A DNA stretch of 64,000 nt, from positions 16,713 to 80,712 of the forward strand of contig CACXXW010000007.1 of the NCBI GenBank assembly GCA_902771635.1, given 5' to 3'. A program made the translations under genes and the position numbers. This document shows, piece by piece, positions 1 through 8,700 of the stretch; within the stretch, counting starts at the first letter, position 1, and every line of letters begins with the position of its first letter. Origin of the DNA: an uncultured Bacteroidia bacterium (lineage in GTDB: Bacteria; Bacteroidota; Bacteroidia; Bacteroidales; F082). The notes below the pieces were generated by a model. That model was not told where the DNA came from. It saw nothing but the letters and a program-made list of their open reading frames with translations, and made no database searches.

Positions 1-33
1 ATGTAGGGCTGCCATAATATGACAGCCCTACAT
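1..33. repeat. Palindrome (hairpin), possible terminator or REP-like element
   Basis: Inverted repeat with 11-bp perfect arms (1-11 and 23-33, ATGTAGGGCTG / CAGCCCTACAT) and a short partly paired loop. It lies just past the stop of the leftward GH109-like gene, so it could end that transcript. No T-run is visible on the minus strand before the window edge, so a REP-like repeat is equally possible. Confidence 0.5.
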
Positions 34-54
34 TCGTATAATGATACAATGATT

Positions 55-1479
55 TTATTTCGCATGGCGATAGCCTTGGACTTTGTTCCAGTCACCACGT
101 GTGAAATCAGGCATCTGCACGGGCATTCCACCATTAGCGATGGAGGCTGCGGTCAGTTCGCCGAGGCACGACCATTCGGCGGCGTCGTATACGTCTTGAT
201 CGAGCGGCAGACCATTATGCAGGCAATAGATGAGACGGTAGTCCATGACGAAGTCCATGCCGCCGTGACCACCCACTTCCTTGGCTTTTTCCTCGATTTC
301 GACCGCGATGGGGTGGAGGTATTCCTTCATGATTTTGTCACGCACTTCGGCGGGAACAAATGCATGTGGGTTAAGGTGTTGGCCATCGGCGAGGAAACCT
401 GCGGGCAACTTGTCCTCCAACAGCGTGAAACCTTCAATAGGATATTTGTTGGCGAAACCTTCCGTGCCCGTGAGCTGATACAAACGGTTGTAAGGACGGT
501 AGGTGTAAACGTCATGCTCAATGAGGAGAGTCTTGCCTTTCTCGGTCTGAATCATGGTGGTGGTCATGTCGCCGTTGGCGAAGTCATCCACATTCATCAT
601 CTCCTTGGCGATTTTCTTGCCGTTGTAGGATGGTGTGCCCATCGAGACCAAGGTTTTCATGCGGTCGCCACGGTGAATGTTAAAAGCTTGGCAGAGAGGT
701 CCGAGGCCATGGGTGGGATAGACATCGCCTGAGTGGCTTTGGTTAAATTCCAAGCGCCAGTTTTCGTAATACTCGTGCCAGAAAGGCTCAAGGTTGTGAA
801 TGTAGGCACCCTCGCCGTGGATGAGTTCGCCGAACAAGCCTTGTTGAGCCATGTTGAGGGCGGTCAGTTCGAAGAAGTCGTAGCAGCAGTTTTCGAGCAT
901 CATGCAGTGGCATTGGGTTTGCTCGGCAACGTCGACAAGTTGCCAGCATTCTTCGAGTGAGGTGGCGGCAGGCACTTCCACAGCCACATGCTTACCCTGT
1001 CGCATGGATTCCACGGCCATGGGGACATGGGTCTTCCAGTCGGTGCAGATGTAAACGAGGTCGATGTCATCGCGGGCAACGAGTTCTTTCCATCCTTCAC
1101 GACCCGTGTAAGCGGCGGCGCGGGGCAGACCTTTCTTTTCAAGGATGTTGGTTTGCACAGCTTCCACGCGGTCAGGCTCAATGTCGCACAAGGCAACGAC
1201 AGTCACGCCGTCGATGTAAGTCATGCGGTCGACGGCATCTGGACCGCGCATGCCGAGGCCGATGAAGCCGATGCGCACATTCTCGATGGGGTCGACGGTG
1301 AATTGCAGGACACTCTTCTGTCCCTCGATGCGTTGTGGCTCATCGAAAACGATGGTGTTGTCGATGATGCGGTAGTTGCCCTTGCGGACTTCAGTTTCGG
1401 CGGTTTTCTTTTCGCCACAGGCTGTGACTATGGCCATCAGAATAAAGCCAAGGATGAGGTGTAAAATCTTGTTTTTCAT
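55..1479 (-). CDS. GH109-type glycosidase lipoprotein (Gfo/Idh/MocA fold)
   Basis: Predicted 474-aa lipoprotein: hydrophobic signal followed by a lipobox ending at Cys21. The Rossmann NAD-binding segment (IGFIGLGMRG, about residues 70-80) marks the Gfo/Idh/MocA superfamily. Details match family GH109 as I know it: the usual EKP of dehydrogenases is replaced by VEVPAA, with ENCCYDFFEL after it and GHGGMDFVMDYRL near residue 405. GH109 enzymes use bound NAD to cleave alpha-N-acetylgalactosamine, for example from mucin or blood group A glycans. Export as a lipoprotein suggests it acts at the cell envelope. It is divergent from a NahK-like hexosamine kinase 77 bp away, which fits a shared role in GalNAc use. 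A perfect -7 box (TATTTTTG) precedes it. A plain oxidoreductase is the alternative, but the GH109 signature is strong. Confidence 0.85.
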   Translation of the reverse strand: MKNKILHLILGFILMAIVTACGEKKTAETEVRKGNYRIIDNTIVFDEPQRIEGQKSVLQFTVDPIENVRIGFIGLGMRGPDAVDRMTYIDGVTVVALCDIEPDRVEAVQTNILEKKGLPRAAAYTGREGWKELVARDDIDLVYICTDWKTHVPMAVESMRQGKHVAVEVPAATSLEECWQLVDVAEQTQCHCMMLENCCYDFFELTALNMAQQGLFGELIHGEGAYIHNLEPFWHEYYENWRLEFNQSHSGDVYPTHGLGPLCQAFNIHRGDRMKTLVSMGTPSYNGKKIAKEMMNVDDFANGDMTTTMIQTEKGKTLLIEHDVYTYRPYNRLYQLTGTEGFANKYPIEGFTLLEDKLPAGFLADGQHLNPHAFVPAEVRDKIMKEYLHPIAVEIEEKAKEVGGHGGMDFVMDYRLIYCLHNGLPLDQDVYDAAEWSCLGELTAASIANGGMPVQMPDFTRGDWNKVQGYRHAK

Positions 1480-1502
1480 AGAATGAGGATTAAATTTGAG
1501 GG

Positions 1503-1510
1503 CAAAAATA
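1503..1510 (-). promoter_or_regulatory. Bacteroidota -7 box for the GH109-like gene
   Basis: TATTTTTG on the minus strand, a perfect match to TAnnTTTG, 23 bases upstream of the ATG at 1479. No convincing -33 TTTG at the usual ~20-bp spacing. An imperfect box facing the other way (TATCTTCG, 1533-1540) could serve the divergent kinase. Confidence 0.55.
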
Positions 1511-1556
1511 GCAATAATCCATTCAAAAACCCTATCTTCGCAAAAAATTTATCCTT

Positions 1557-2636
1557 ATGAACGAACTCTTCACTATCACGGGCCACTTTGTTGATCCGAA
1601 AACTATCGAAAACATTGAGCCTTTGGGCAATGGACTCATCAATGATACTTATAAGATCATAGTTGCAGGACAGCCGAAATACGTGCTGCAACGCATCAAT
1701 AACGCCGTCTTTACCGATGTCGACATGCTGCAAAACAACATTGAGGCCGTGACCAATCATATTCGGAAAAAGTATGAAAGTCAAGGCATTGCTGACATCA
1801 ATCGCAGGGTTTTGCACTTTTTGAAAGCCGATACTGGCAAGACATATATCGTTGAAAATGAGAAATATTGGCGTGTGATGGACTTCATTGCTGATAGCTA
1901 CACCTACGAAGCTGTCACGCCTGAATACGCCTATTATGCAGGCCGCTCCTTTGGTGATTTCGAGTCCTTGCTGACGGATTTGGAGACGCCGATAGGGGAG
2001 ATTATCCCTGATTTCCATAACATTGAATTTCGTTTGAAACAATTGGAAGATGCTATCGCTGAGGACCGGGTTTGTCAAATGCGTGAGGTGGAAGTGCAGA
2101 AGTTCGTAGCCAAAATCAGAGAGGCAGCCGATAGGATGTGTTTGGGCGAGCGTCTTTATCGCGAGGGTAAGTTGCCGAAACGTATTTGCCATTGTGACAC
2201 AAAGGTGAACAACATGCTTTTTGACAAGGAAGGCAATGTGTTGTGCATCATTGATTTGGATACCATCATGCCGAGTTTTGTCTTCTCCGACTTTGGCGAT
2301 TTTTTGCGCTCGGCTGCCAACACGGGTGCTGAGGATGACCCCGATTTAGACAACATCCATTTCAATATGGAGGTTTTCAAGGCTTTTGCAAAAGGTTATT
2401 TGGAAGGCACGAAATCTTTCCTCTTGCCGATCGAAAAGGAGAATCTGCCCTACGCTGCTACATTGTTCCCCTACATGCAGGCCGTACGTTTCCTGACGGA
2501 TTACATCAATGGCAATACCTATTATAAGATAAAATATCCTACCCACAATCTGGTGCGTACACGAGCACAATGGAAATTGTTTGAGGAGGCGGAAGCTGCT
2601 TTACCTGAAATGAAATCCTTTGTTGCTGTTAATTGA
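1557..2636 (+). CDS. nahK: N-acetylhexosamine 1-kinase homologue (APH/choline-kinase fold)
   Basis: 359 residues, the same length I recall for Bifidobacterium longum NahK. The kinase motifs are in place: HCDTKVNN (H212, D214, N219, the HxDxxxxN catalytic loop) and IIDLDT (D233, D235, metal binding). The following stretch (DFGD, then GAEDDPDLDNIHF) and the C-terminal KYPTHNLVRTR also resemble NahK. NahK phosphorylates GalNAc or GlcNAc at C1 with ATP, feeding the lacto-N-biose/galacto-N-biose route. No signal peptide, so cytoplasmic. The divergent neighbour is a GH109-type exo-GalNAcase, which would supply the substrate. It converges on the thioredoxin-like gene 11 bp downstream. Family members of this fold with other sugar substrates cannot be excluded. 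Confidence 0.8.
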   Translation: MNELFTITGHFVDPKTIENIEPLGNGLINDTYKIIVAGQPKYVLQRINNAVFTDVDMLQNNIEAVTNHIRKKYESQGIADINRRVLHFLKADTGKTYIVENEKYWRVMDFIADSYTYEAVTPEYAYYAGRSFGDFESLLTDLETPIGEIIPDFHNIEFRLKQLEDAIAEDRVCQMREVEVQKFVAKIREAADRMCLGERLYREGKLPKRICHCDTKVNNMLFDKEGNVLCIIDLDTIMPSFVFSDFGDFLRSAANTGAEDDPDLDNIHFNMEVFKAFAKGYLEGTKSFLLPIEKENLPYAATLFPYMQAVRFLTDYINGNTYYKIKYPTHNLVRTRAQWKLFEEAEAALPEMKSFVAVN

Positions 2637-2646
2637 CACGCTTTGC

Positions 2647-2690
2647 GTCATTGCGAGGCATCATTCCGTGAAGACGGAAGAAGCAATCCA
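2647..2690. repeat. REP-like palindrome overlapping a gene end
   Basis: Nested inverted repeat: outer ATTGC/GCAAT (2650-2654, 2683-2687) and inner TTCCGT-gaag-ACGGAA. The 'GTCATTGCGAG...GAAGCAATCC' pattern recurs across many bacterial genomes. Here it fills the gap between two convergent genes and supplies the last ~13 codons of the thioredoxin-like gene. Confidence 0.65.
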
Positions 2691-3415
2691 GATTCCAAAA
2701 CGATAGGTATTTGTTTCGCCCGTATCTTCTTGGCAATGATGCGTTTCTCGTTATCAAGAACGTATATTAGAGGTGTTGTTTCGATGTCATAGAGTTCGTA
2801 CAATGCGTCAACTCTAACATCGTTTGTGTTCATGTCGATGGCCAACACTGTGATTTCAGGATGTACCAAAACAACAGAATCCAGTTCTTGCTTTTCCTTG
2901 TGGCAAACATCGCAGTCATGGTCGTAGAAAAACAACACCGTGTATTCGCTTTCAACGGAATGTAAATCAATGGAATTGCTTATTGCGAAATCGGGAGCAA
3001 GGTTGAATAAGGCCAGTCTTCGAAAAGTCTCAGCTTTGTCGCGAATCAATGCCAAATTAGTTTTGTTTAAGTCCTTGATTTCCAATTGGGAAAAGTATTG
3101 ATCATAAAGGTAAACGAATACTTGGTCCTGGCTCATGTACTCGGGGTGACGGTATTTTTCCAAAAGATGCCAAAGGATGAAATCTCGGAGGTCAGGGTTG
3201 AAACTGGTCCTTTCTATCAATCGGTCGATTTCTGGAGTGATGGAATCGGGTAGGGGAGCGACCATCTTGTCGAAATAGAAATCCAACTGCGCAGCCAAAA
3301 TGGGGTTTCCGTCCGTAGGCCCGTCAAAGGCTTCGATGCCGTCCCAGAAATGGGGGTTTTGGGCAAAGCCGAGACTAGAGACTAACAAAAACAGGATGAG
3401 CAATTTCGATTTCAT
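2648..3415 (-). CDS. Secreted thioredoxin-like protein with DUF5106-like N-terminus
   Basis: 255 residues with a cleavable signal peptide (about 1-19, ending GFAQ), so periplasmic or outer-membrane associated. Residues ~30-140 look like the all-helical DUF5106 domain that precedes thioredoxin folds in Bacteroidota. The thioredoxin part starts near 150 (TVLFFYDHDCDVC) with a redox pair C168/C171 in CDVC. The cis-Pro region (ETTPLIYVLD) is present. Probably a thiol:disulfide oxidoreductase of the TlpA/ResA type; the partner is unknown. The last ~13 residues (LLPSSRNDASQ) are encoded by a REP-like palindrome and are probably not part of the ancestral protein. The -7 box lies only 4 bases before the ATG, suggesting a leaderless or near-leaderless transcript. 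Confidence 0.75.
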   Translation of the reverse strand: MKSKLLILFLLVSSLGFAQNPHFWDGIEAFDGPTDGNPILAAQLDFYFDKMVAPLPDSITPEIDRLIERTSFNPDLRDFILWHLLEKYRHPEYMSQDQVFVYLYDQYFSQLEIKDLNKTNLALIRDKAETFRRLALFNLAPDFAISNSIDLHSVESEYTVLFFYDHDCDVCHKEKQELDSVVLVHPEITVLAIDMNTNDVRVDALYELYDIETTPLIYVLDNEKRIIAKKIRAKQIPIVLESGLLLPSSRNDASQ

Positions 3416-3419
3416 GGTG

Positions 3420-3427
3420 CAAAAATA
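3420..3427 (-). promoter_or_regulatory. -7 box directly before the thioredoxin-like gene
   Basis: TATTTTTG on the minus strand ending 4 bases before the ATG at 3415. If used, transcription would start at or within the first codon. Confidence 0.5.
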
Positions 3428-3438
3428 AAAACAATTCC

Positions 3439-3446
3439 TAAATTTG
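3439..3446 (+). promoter_or_regulatory. -7 box for the secreted endonuclease-like gene
   Basis: TAAATTTG, a perfect TAnnTTTG match 22 bases before the ATG at 3469. This supports 3469 as the real start although it gives an unusually long N-terminal extension. Confidence 0.5.
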
Positions 3447-3468
3447 CAGCGATAATAGAAGAGGAGTT

Positions 3469-4671
3469 ATGGAGATTTATCACAAAACCTACAAAACTTG
3501 TAAAATTCCTTTGCGGGCAATAGGAGCTACACAACCGTGTTGCCGCAGGAAAGCCGCCGTTCCGAATCAAGTTCGGAATGAGGGGCAGCTTTCCTATGAT
3601 GCTATAAAAAAGCTTGTTTTGATTTGTTTTGTGAGTTTTGTGATTACTAATACCGCTTTCGCGCAGAATGAGCTCGTCCGCGTCGCCTTCTGGAACATGG
3701 AGAACTTCTTCGACCCTTTTGTGGACAGCACCAAGACCTACAATGCCTTCACCGAGGACGGCATGCAGCATTGGACCAAAACCCGTTTCTACCGCAAACG
3801 TAACAACATGTACAAGGCTATCCTAGCCATGTCGGAGAACCGCCCCTTGGGCATCTTGGGCATGTGCGAGGTGGAGAACGAGTATGTGCTGAGCGCCCTT
3901 TTTGAGCAGACCCCGCTGAAAAAACACAACTACCGTTGGGTGCTATACGAAGGCCCCGACAAGCGCGGCATTGATCCGGCCATTGTGTATTCACTTGACC
4001 ATTTCCAACTGGTGGAGAGCGCCGTGTTTCCGTATTACAACCCTGAGGATACGGCTTATCATTCGAGGGATATTTTGTATGCTAAATTTGTGGCTGTAGA
4101 AAGCAAGGCCCCTGAGCCCGTCGAAGGGCCGATTCAAACAATTGACACTATCCATGTCTTTGTCAACCACTGGCCTTCCCGCTACAGCGGCGAGTTGGAA
4201 ACGGTAGGTTCACGATCATGTTCGGCTGCGATTCTGCGGGCAAAAGTCGACTCCATCATGGCGGCAGCACCAGAAGGTTATCAGCCGAAAGTCATCATGA
4301 TGGGCGACTTGAACGACTGTCCCACCGACCCGAGTGTCTACGATGTGCTGCGGGCACGGCATCCCAGTGAGTTGGAAGAAGGCTGTCTCATTAACTTGTT
4401 CGGGAAGAACGATGGTTTAGGCTTTGAAGGCACCCTAAAACATCAGACCGATTGGCAGATTTTTGACCAAATCATTATCACGCCTGCATTGATGGAGAAT
4501 GGTAGAGGGCTTCATTACCAAGAGGGTAGCGCCCGCATCTTCCATGCTGACTTCATGCTGGAGGAAGATGAAACCTATCACGGCAAGAAGCTCTTCCGCA
4601 CATACATCGGACCGCGTTATTTTGGCGGATTTAGTGACCACTTGCCGGTGTATATTGATTTGGCTCGTTAG
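3469..4671 (+). CDS. Secreted endonuclease/exonuclease/phosphatase-family protein
   Basis: 400 residues. The EEP (DNase I-like) fold is shown by FWNMENFFD (about 74-82), GMCEVEN (about 137-143, metal-binding Glu), the NHWPSR motif (about 232-237), MGDLND (about 282-287) and a final SDHLPVYID with the catalytic His. Substrate (nucleic acid, phospholipid or inositol phosphate) cannot be told. The signal peptide core (KKLVLICFVSFVITNTAFAQ) starts only near residue 47. Before it lies a basic, Cys-containing stretch partly encoded by a 49-bp palindrome (3547-3595), so the N-region looks extended by an insertion. A second palindrome is read in frame as KAPEPVEGP (about residues 213-221) between two core strands. 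The gene converges on tsaD with a 4-bp overlap of stop codons. Confidence 0.75.
   Translation: MEIYHKTYKTCKIPLRAIGATQPCCRRKAAVPNQVRNEGQLSYDAIKKLVLICFVSFVITNTAFAQNELVRVAFWNMENFFDPFVDSTKTYNAFTEDGMQHWTKTRFYRKRNNMYKAILAMSENRPLGILGMCEVENEYVLSALFEQTPLKKHNYRWVLYEGPDKRGIDPAIVYSLDHFQLVESAVFPYYNPEDTAYHSRDILYAKFVAVESKAPEPVEGPIQTIDTIHVFVNHWPSRYSGELETVGSRSCSAAILRAKVDSIMAAAPEGYQPKVIMMGDLNDCPTDPSVYDVLRARHPSELEEGCLINLFGKNDGLGFEGTLKHQTDWQIFDQIIITPALMENGRGLHYQEGSARIFHADFMLEEDETYHGKKLFRTYIGPRYFGGFSDHLPVYIDLAR
3547..3595. repeat. 49-bp palindromic element inside a coding region
   Basis: Two nested arm pairs: AGGAAAGC (3547-3554) with GCTTTCCT (3588-3595), and TTCCGAA (3560-3566) with TTCGGAA (3572-3578). It is translated as part of the stretch between the start codon and the signal-peptide core of the endonuclease-like protein. 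Confidence 0.7.
4107..4130 (+). repeat. 'CCTGAGCCYGTCGAAGG' palindromic element, copy A (in frame)
   Basis: GGCCCCTGAGCCCGTCGAAGGGCC read in frame as APEPVEGP within the endonuclease-like gene. The GGCCC/GGGCC ends are inverted. Related copies lie at 35904-35925, 35987-36010, 38746-38795, 40865-40921, 42294-42347 and 42825-42853. Confidence 0.75.
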
Positions 4672-5669
4672 TCTTTCAAACTCTGCCGCGCATAAGGCAC
4701 CAAATCCTGGCTTGCAAACTCCCCTTTCAAGAACTTGAAATACCCTGCCACAGCCACCATGGCGGCGTTGTCGGTGGAATAGCTGAGGCGAGGGATAAAG
4801 ACTTTCCAATGGTATTTTTCGCCCAGGGCGAGCATGGCATCGTGCAAGCCGCTGTTGGCACTCACGCCGCCGGCGATGGCCACGGTCTTGATGCCCGTCT
4901 GCTTGCTGGCTTTCACCAACTTGTTCATCAGGATATCGATGATGGTCTTCTGCACCGAGGCGCAGAGGTCGGCCTTGTTTTCCTCGATGAAATTTGGGTT
5001 GAGCTTCAAATTGTCGCGAACGGTGTATAAGATGCTGGTCTTCAGTCCGCTGAAGCTGTAGTCCAAGTCGGGGATTTGGGGCTTGGAGAAGGTGAACGCA
5101 TTGGGGTTGCCGATTTTGGCCAGCTTGTCGATGACGGGGCCGCCAGGGTAGGGCAGGCCGAGTATTTTGGCGGTCTTGTCGAAGGCTTCGCCCGCCGCGT
5201 CGTCGATGGTCTTGCCGATGACTTCCATGTCGAAATAGTCCTTCACCACCACGATTTGGGTGTGGAGGAACGGGAAGTCGGGCACCTCGGTGTGCGTTTC
5301 ATCGGTGGCGAAATGCACCAAAATGTGCGCGTTCATGTGGTCAATCTCCACCATCGGGATGTTTAAGGTCTGTGCGAAAGCCTTGGCAAACGAGGTTCCT
5401 ACAAGCAATGAGCCTAATAGACCAGGGCCACGCGTAAAAGCGATGGCAGATAATTGATTTTTTTCTATTTTTGCAGTCTTCAAGGCTGTGTCGATGACGG
5501 GGATGATATTCTGTTGGTGGGCACGCGAAGCGAGTTCGGGAACCACACCGCCGTATTGCTCGTGAACCTTCTGACTGGCAATGACATTGGAGAGCACACG
5601 TGTGCCTTGAAGCACTGCGGCTGAGGTGTCGTCGCACGAAGATTCGATGCCTAAAATGTATTCGTTCAT
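4668..5669 (-). CDS. tsaD: tRNA N6-threonylcarbamoyladenosine transferase TsaD
   Basis: 333 residues, the normal size. TsaD transfers the threonylcarbamoyl group to A37 of ANN-decoding tRNAs, working with TsaB and TsaE in the cytoplasm. Seen here: GIESSCDDTSAAV at the N-terminus, H111 and H115 of the metal-binding HMNAH, the GGPVIDKLA and FSFSGLKT-type segments (DYSFSGLKT), and AIAGGVSANSGL and YSTDNAAM at the C-terminal ATPase half. I chose the ATG at 5669 (MNEYILGIESS); a TTG three codons upstream is possible but less likely. The gene is divergent from the TamB-like gene with almost no spacer, so their start regions crowd each other. Confidence 0.97.
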   Translation of the reverse strand: MNEYILGIESSCDDTSAAVLQGTRVLSNVIASQKVHEQYGGVVPELASRAHQQNIIPVIDTALKTAKIEKNQLSAIAFTRGPGLLGSLLVGTSFAKAFAQTLNIPMVEIDHMNAHILVHFATDETHTEVPDFPFLHTQIVVVKDYFDMEVIGKTIDDAAGEAFDKTAKILGLPYPGGPVIDKLAKIGNPNAFTFSKPQIPDLDYSFSGLKTSILYTVRDNLKLNPNFIEENKADLCASVQKTIIDILMNKLVKASKQTGIKTVAIAGGVSANSGLHDAMLALGEKYHWKVFIPRLSYSTDNAAMVAVAGYFKFLKGEFASQDLVPYARQSLKD

Positions 5670-5734
5670 GGGTCTCAATTTGGAGGGTCAAAAGTATTAA
5701 AAAAAAGATTATCCATAGCATTTTGGTTGTGATT

Positions 5735-8700
5735 ATGGTGCTGTTGGGCATCATAGCCAGCCTTTTTATTGCCATACAAGACCCTGTTTTTCAGAAGTTT
5801 GCCGCTCGATTTGCGAGTGGATACCTATCGGAAAAAACTGGTGGCGACATCAAGGTGGGCCGCTTGTTGATTACCCCCGATTTTACTGTCTATTTGGATG
5901 ATGTCATTGTCAAAGACTTGAACGACAATGATTTGGCTAATATTGGATCGTTGCGGACGAAATTAGACCTTGGCGATATGCTGAATGGAGATATCCATCT
6001 TGAAAGCGTGAGCTTGCGCGACACGAAAGCCAATTTGATCAAATATGAAGGCGAGGATAAATTCAATTTCGCTTTTCTAGTTGATGCTTTCAAAACCGAC
6101 ACTGTCGACCCCGACAAAGGACCTGCTCGCATCTTTGTCGACAAGATCGTGGTGATGAATTTAGATTTTGTGTATTGGAACCAAAACAGGGATCGTCCGG
6201 ATAAGACAGAGCGCCATTTGATGGATTATTCTTATATTGCCGTAGATGACATCAATCTTAGGGCTCGTAATCTCTCTATTTTGGGCGACTCCATCAGTGC
6301 CCGTATTAATGCACTCAATGGAAAGGAAATCAGTGGATTGGAGATAAAGAGTTTTGAGGTCGATGCCGTTGTCTGTTCGAAGGGTATTTACCTTGACGGA
6401 TTGAAATCTGAGCTGAACAATACCCGCATTGATGCTGATGTACACATGCTGTACAACGACTATGCCGATATCAACAGGTTCGTTGATTCGGTCGTTTTCG
6501 ACGCGACGATACGTCCTACTCAAATCTTATTGTCCGATGTCGGCGTGTTCTCAGAAGTCATGTACAAGATGCCCGATAACCTTCGTTTTCAGGGTCGTTT
6601 TACGGGACCCATTGAGCATTTCAGCGTTGATGATTTTAAGGCGGAATTTGGCAAGTCTACACTCATTGAGGGCAGTCTGAGTATGCATCCTTTGGACTTC
6701 TTTGATGGGGAACATGAGATGAACATCAAGCGTCTGCAGTTTACGTATGACGATTTGGCGAATTTCTATATTCCAACTTCCACAAAGACAATTCCATTGC
6801 CCGAATCTTTGCGCCCGCTGAAGACGGGTAGAGCCTCGTTGCAATACAAGGGATCCTACAACAATTTTAATTCTGAAGTCCATCTCGTGTCGGGCATTGG
6901 CAATGTCGATCTTGAAGTGTCGCGCCAGAAGACGGAAAAAGGTGACAACGTGTTCACTGGTTACATTGATGCCGAAAATGTGGATGCTGGCTTGATTGCC
7001 AATGCGCAAAAATATGTTGGCAGTCTCGATTTAAATGCTGATTTCGTTGCAAGGGTTCCTGCGAAAGGCTATGTTGACTTGATGATGAAAGGGAAAGCTT
7101 ATCAAGCTGAATTGTTGGGGCATCGTATCGATGAAATTGTGCTTAACGGCGATTTGAAGGAAAACCGATTCAAGGGAGCTGTCACTATTGATGACAAAGT
7201 GTTAGGTCTCGACTTCAACGGATTGGTTGACTTCAACAACAAGAAATATCCCATTGCCAATTTTAAGGCGGTAATCGATCATGCCGACTTGACCGCTTTG
7301 GAGCTGATGAAAGACGATTCCGTTTCGGAAATCAGTACGAACATCGAGGCCAATTTGAGAGGTTTCAATCTTGATGACCTTGAGGGCAAGCTCCACCTTG
7401 ACAACACCGTATATCGCGATGGACGCGGTAGTTATAGTATGGATAGCTTTGATGCTTCTATCCTCAATGACAACCTCATGCAGCGCAAAATCAACGTTAC
7501 TTGCGACTTCTTCAATTTCGAGATGGCAGGCCAGATGAATTTTGCCAGTCTCATTCCTGTTTTCAACGAATTTGGAGACTCGTTTGTGCATTTTCCGATA
7601 TTCCAAAAGGATCGTGACGCATTTAAGAAGTATGCCCTTACCCATGATGTCGACCAAGACTTTGTCGTCAGCCTTCTCTTGAAGGACACACAGACGCTGA
7701 GTCGCCTTTTCATGCCTGATTTGAAGATTGCCAAAAACACCTCGGTCAATGGAACGTTCACATCGCGTTCAAGGCAGCTCAACCTTACAGCAAGGTCAAA
7801 ATGCGTGGAGTTTGGAAAGTTGGCCATCAACAATGTGGAGCTAAAGAACTTCAATGGACTTGAAGCCTTTTATGGTGTGCTCTCGATAGGAGGTGTTTAT
7901 TGGACCAACATCACTGCAACGGACACGACATCCATTGGTCTTGACAACTTGTCGGTTTTTACTAAGATGGACAACGACACCATAGCCACTCGCGTTAGAT
8001 GGGATGATAATGACACACTCGACCACAACAAGGCCTTGATTGAGACCACGTTCCATCCTCACCTGAACGGAGGCATTTTCAATATTGGCAATGCTGAAAT
8101 CATCATCAACGACTCGTTGTGGACTGTGTCGCCCAGCAATTTCATTGATATCACCGAGGGGAAAGTAAATATCTCTAACGTGATGTTCAGCCATAACCGG
8201 CAGTCGCTGCGATTGGATGGCTTTGCACCTATGAATGAAGGTGATACGATTTCGGTACAGTTACGTGACTTTGACCTCTCCAACTTTGATGTCTTTACTA
8301 TGGGTATGGGCATCAATTCCGATGGCTTTGTCACAGGCGATGCCTTGGTCAGTAGCTTGAAAGACGCTCCCATGGTCTTGGCTGACCTTAGGATAGACCA
8401 ACTAGGGCTGAACGGCGACTTGATTGGCGATACAGAGATTGAGAGTTCGTGGGACAACGAGGACAAATCCGTTGATTTGGAAGCGAACATCTACAACGAT
8501 GATCGGCGAATGTTGTATGCGTTTGGCTCGTACTATACGGCAAGAGATGAAAACAGCCTTGACTTTACAGCTGTTTTGGACTCCTTGCGGTTATCTGCCT
8601 TGAATCCTGTTTTGGATAAGTTCGTGTCGCGGGTGCAAGGCTATGGCAACGGCATGATTGACATCAATGGTTCGTTGCAGCAGCCTGACATCAAAGGAAA

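Noticed and set aside
5600-5695. Upstream extension of the TamB-like frame
   Set aside because: It runs antisense through the start of tsaD and gives a Cys/Arg-rich peptide unlike TamB N-termini.
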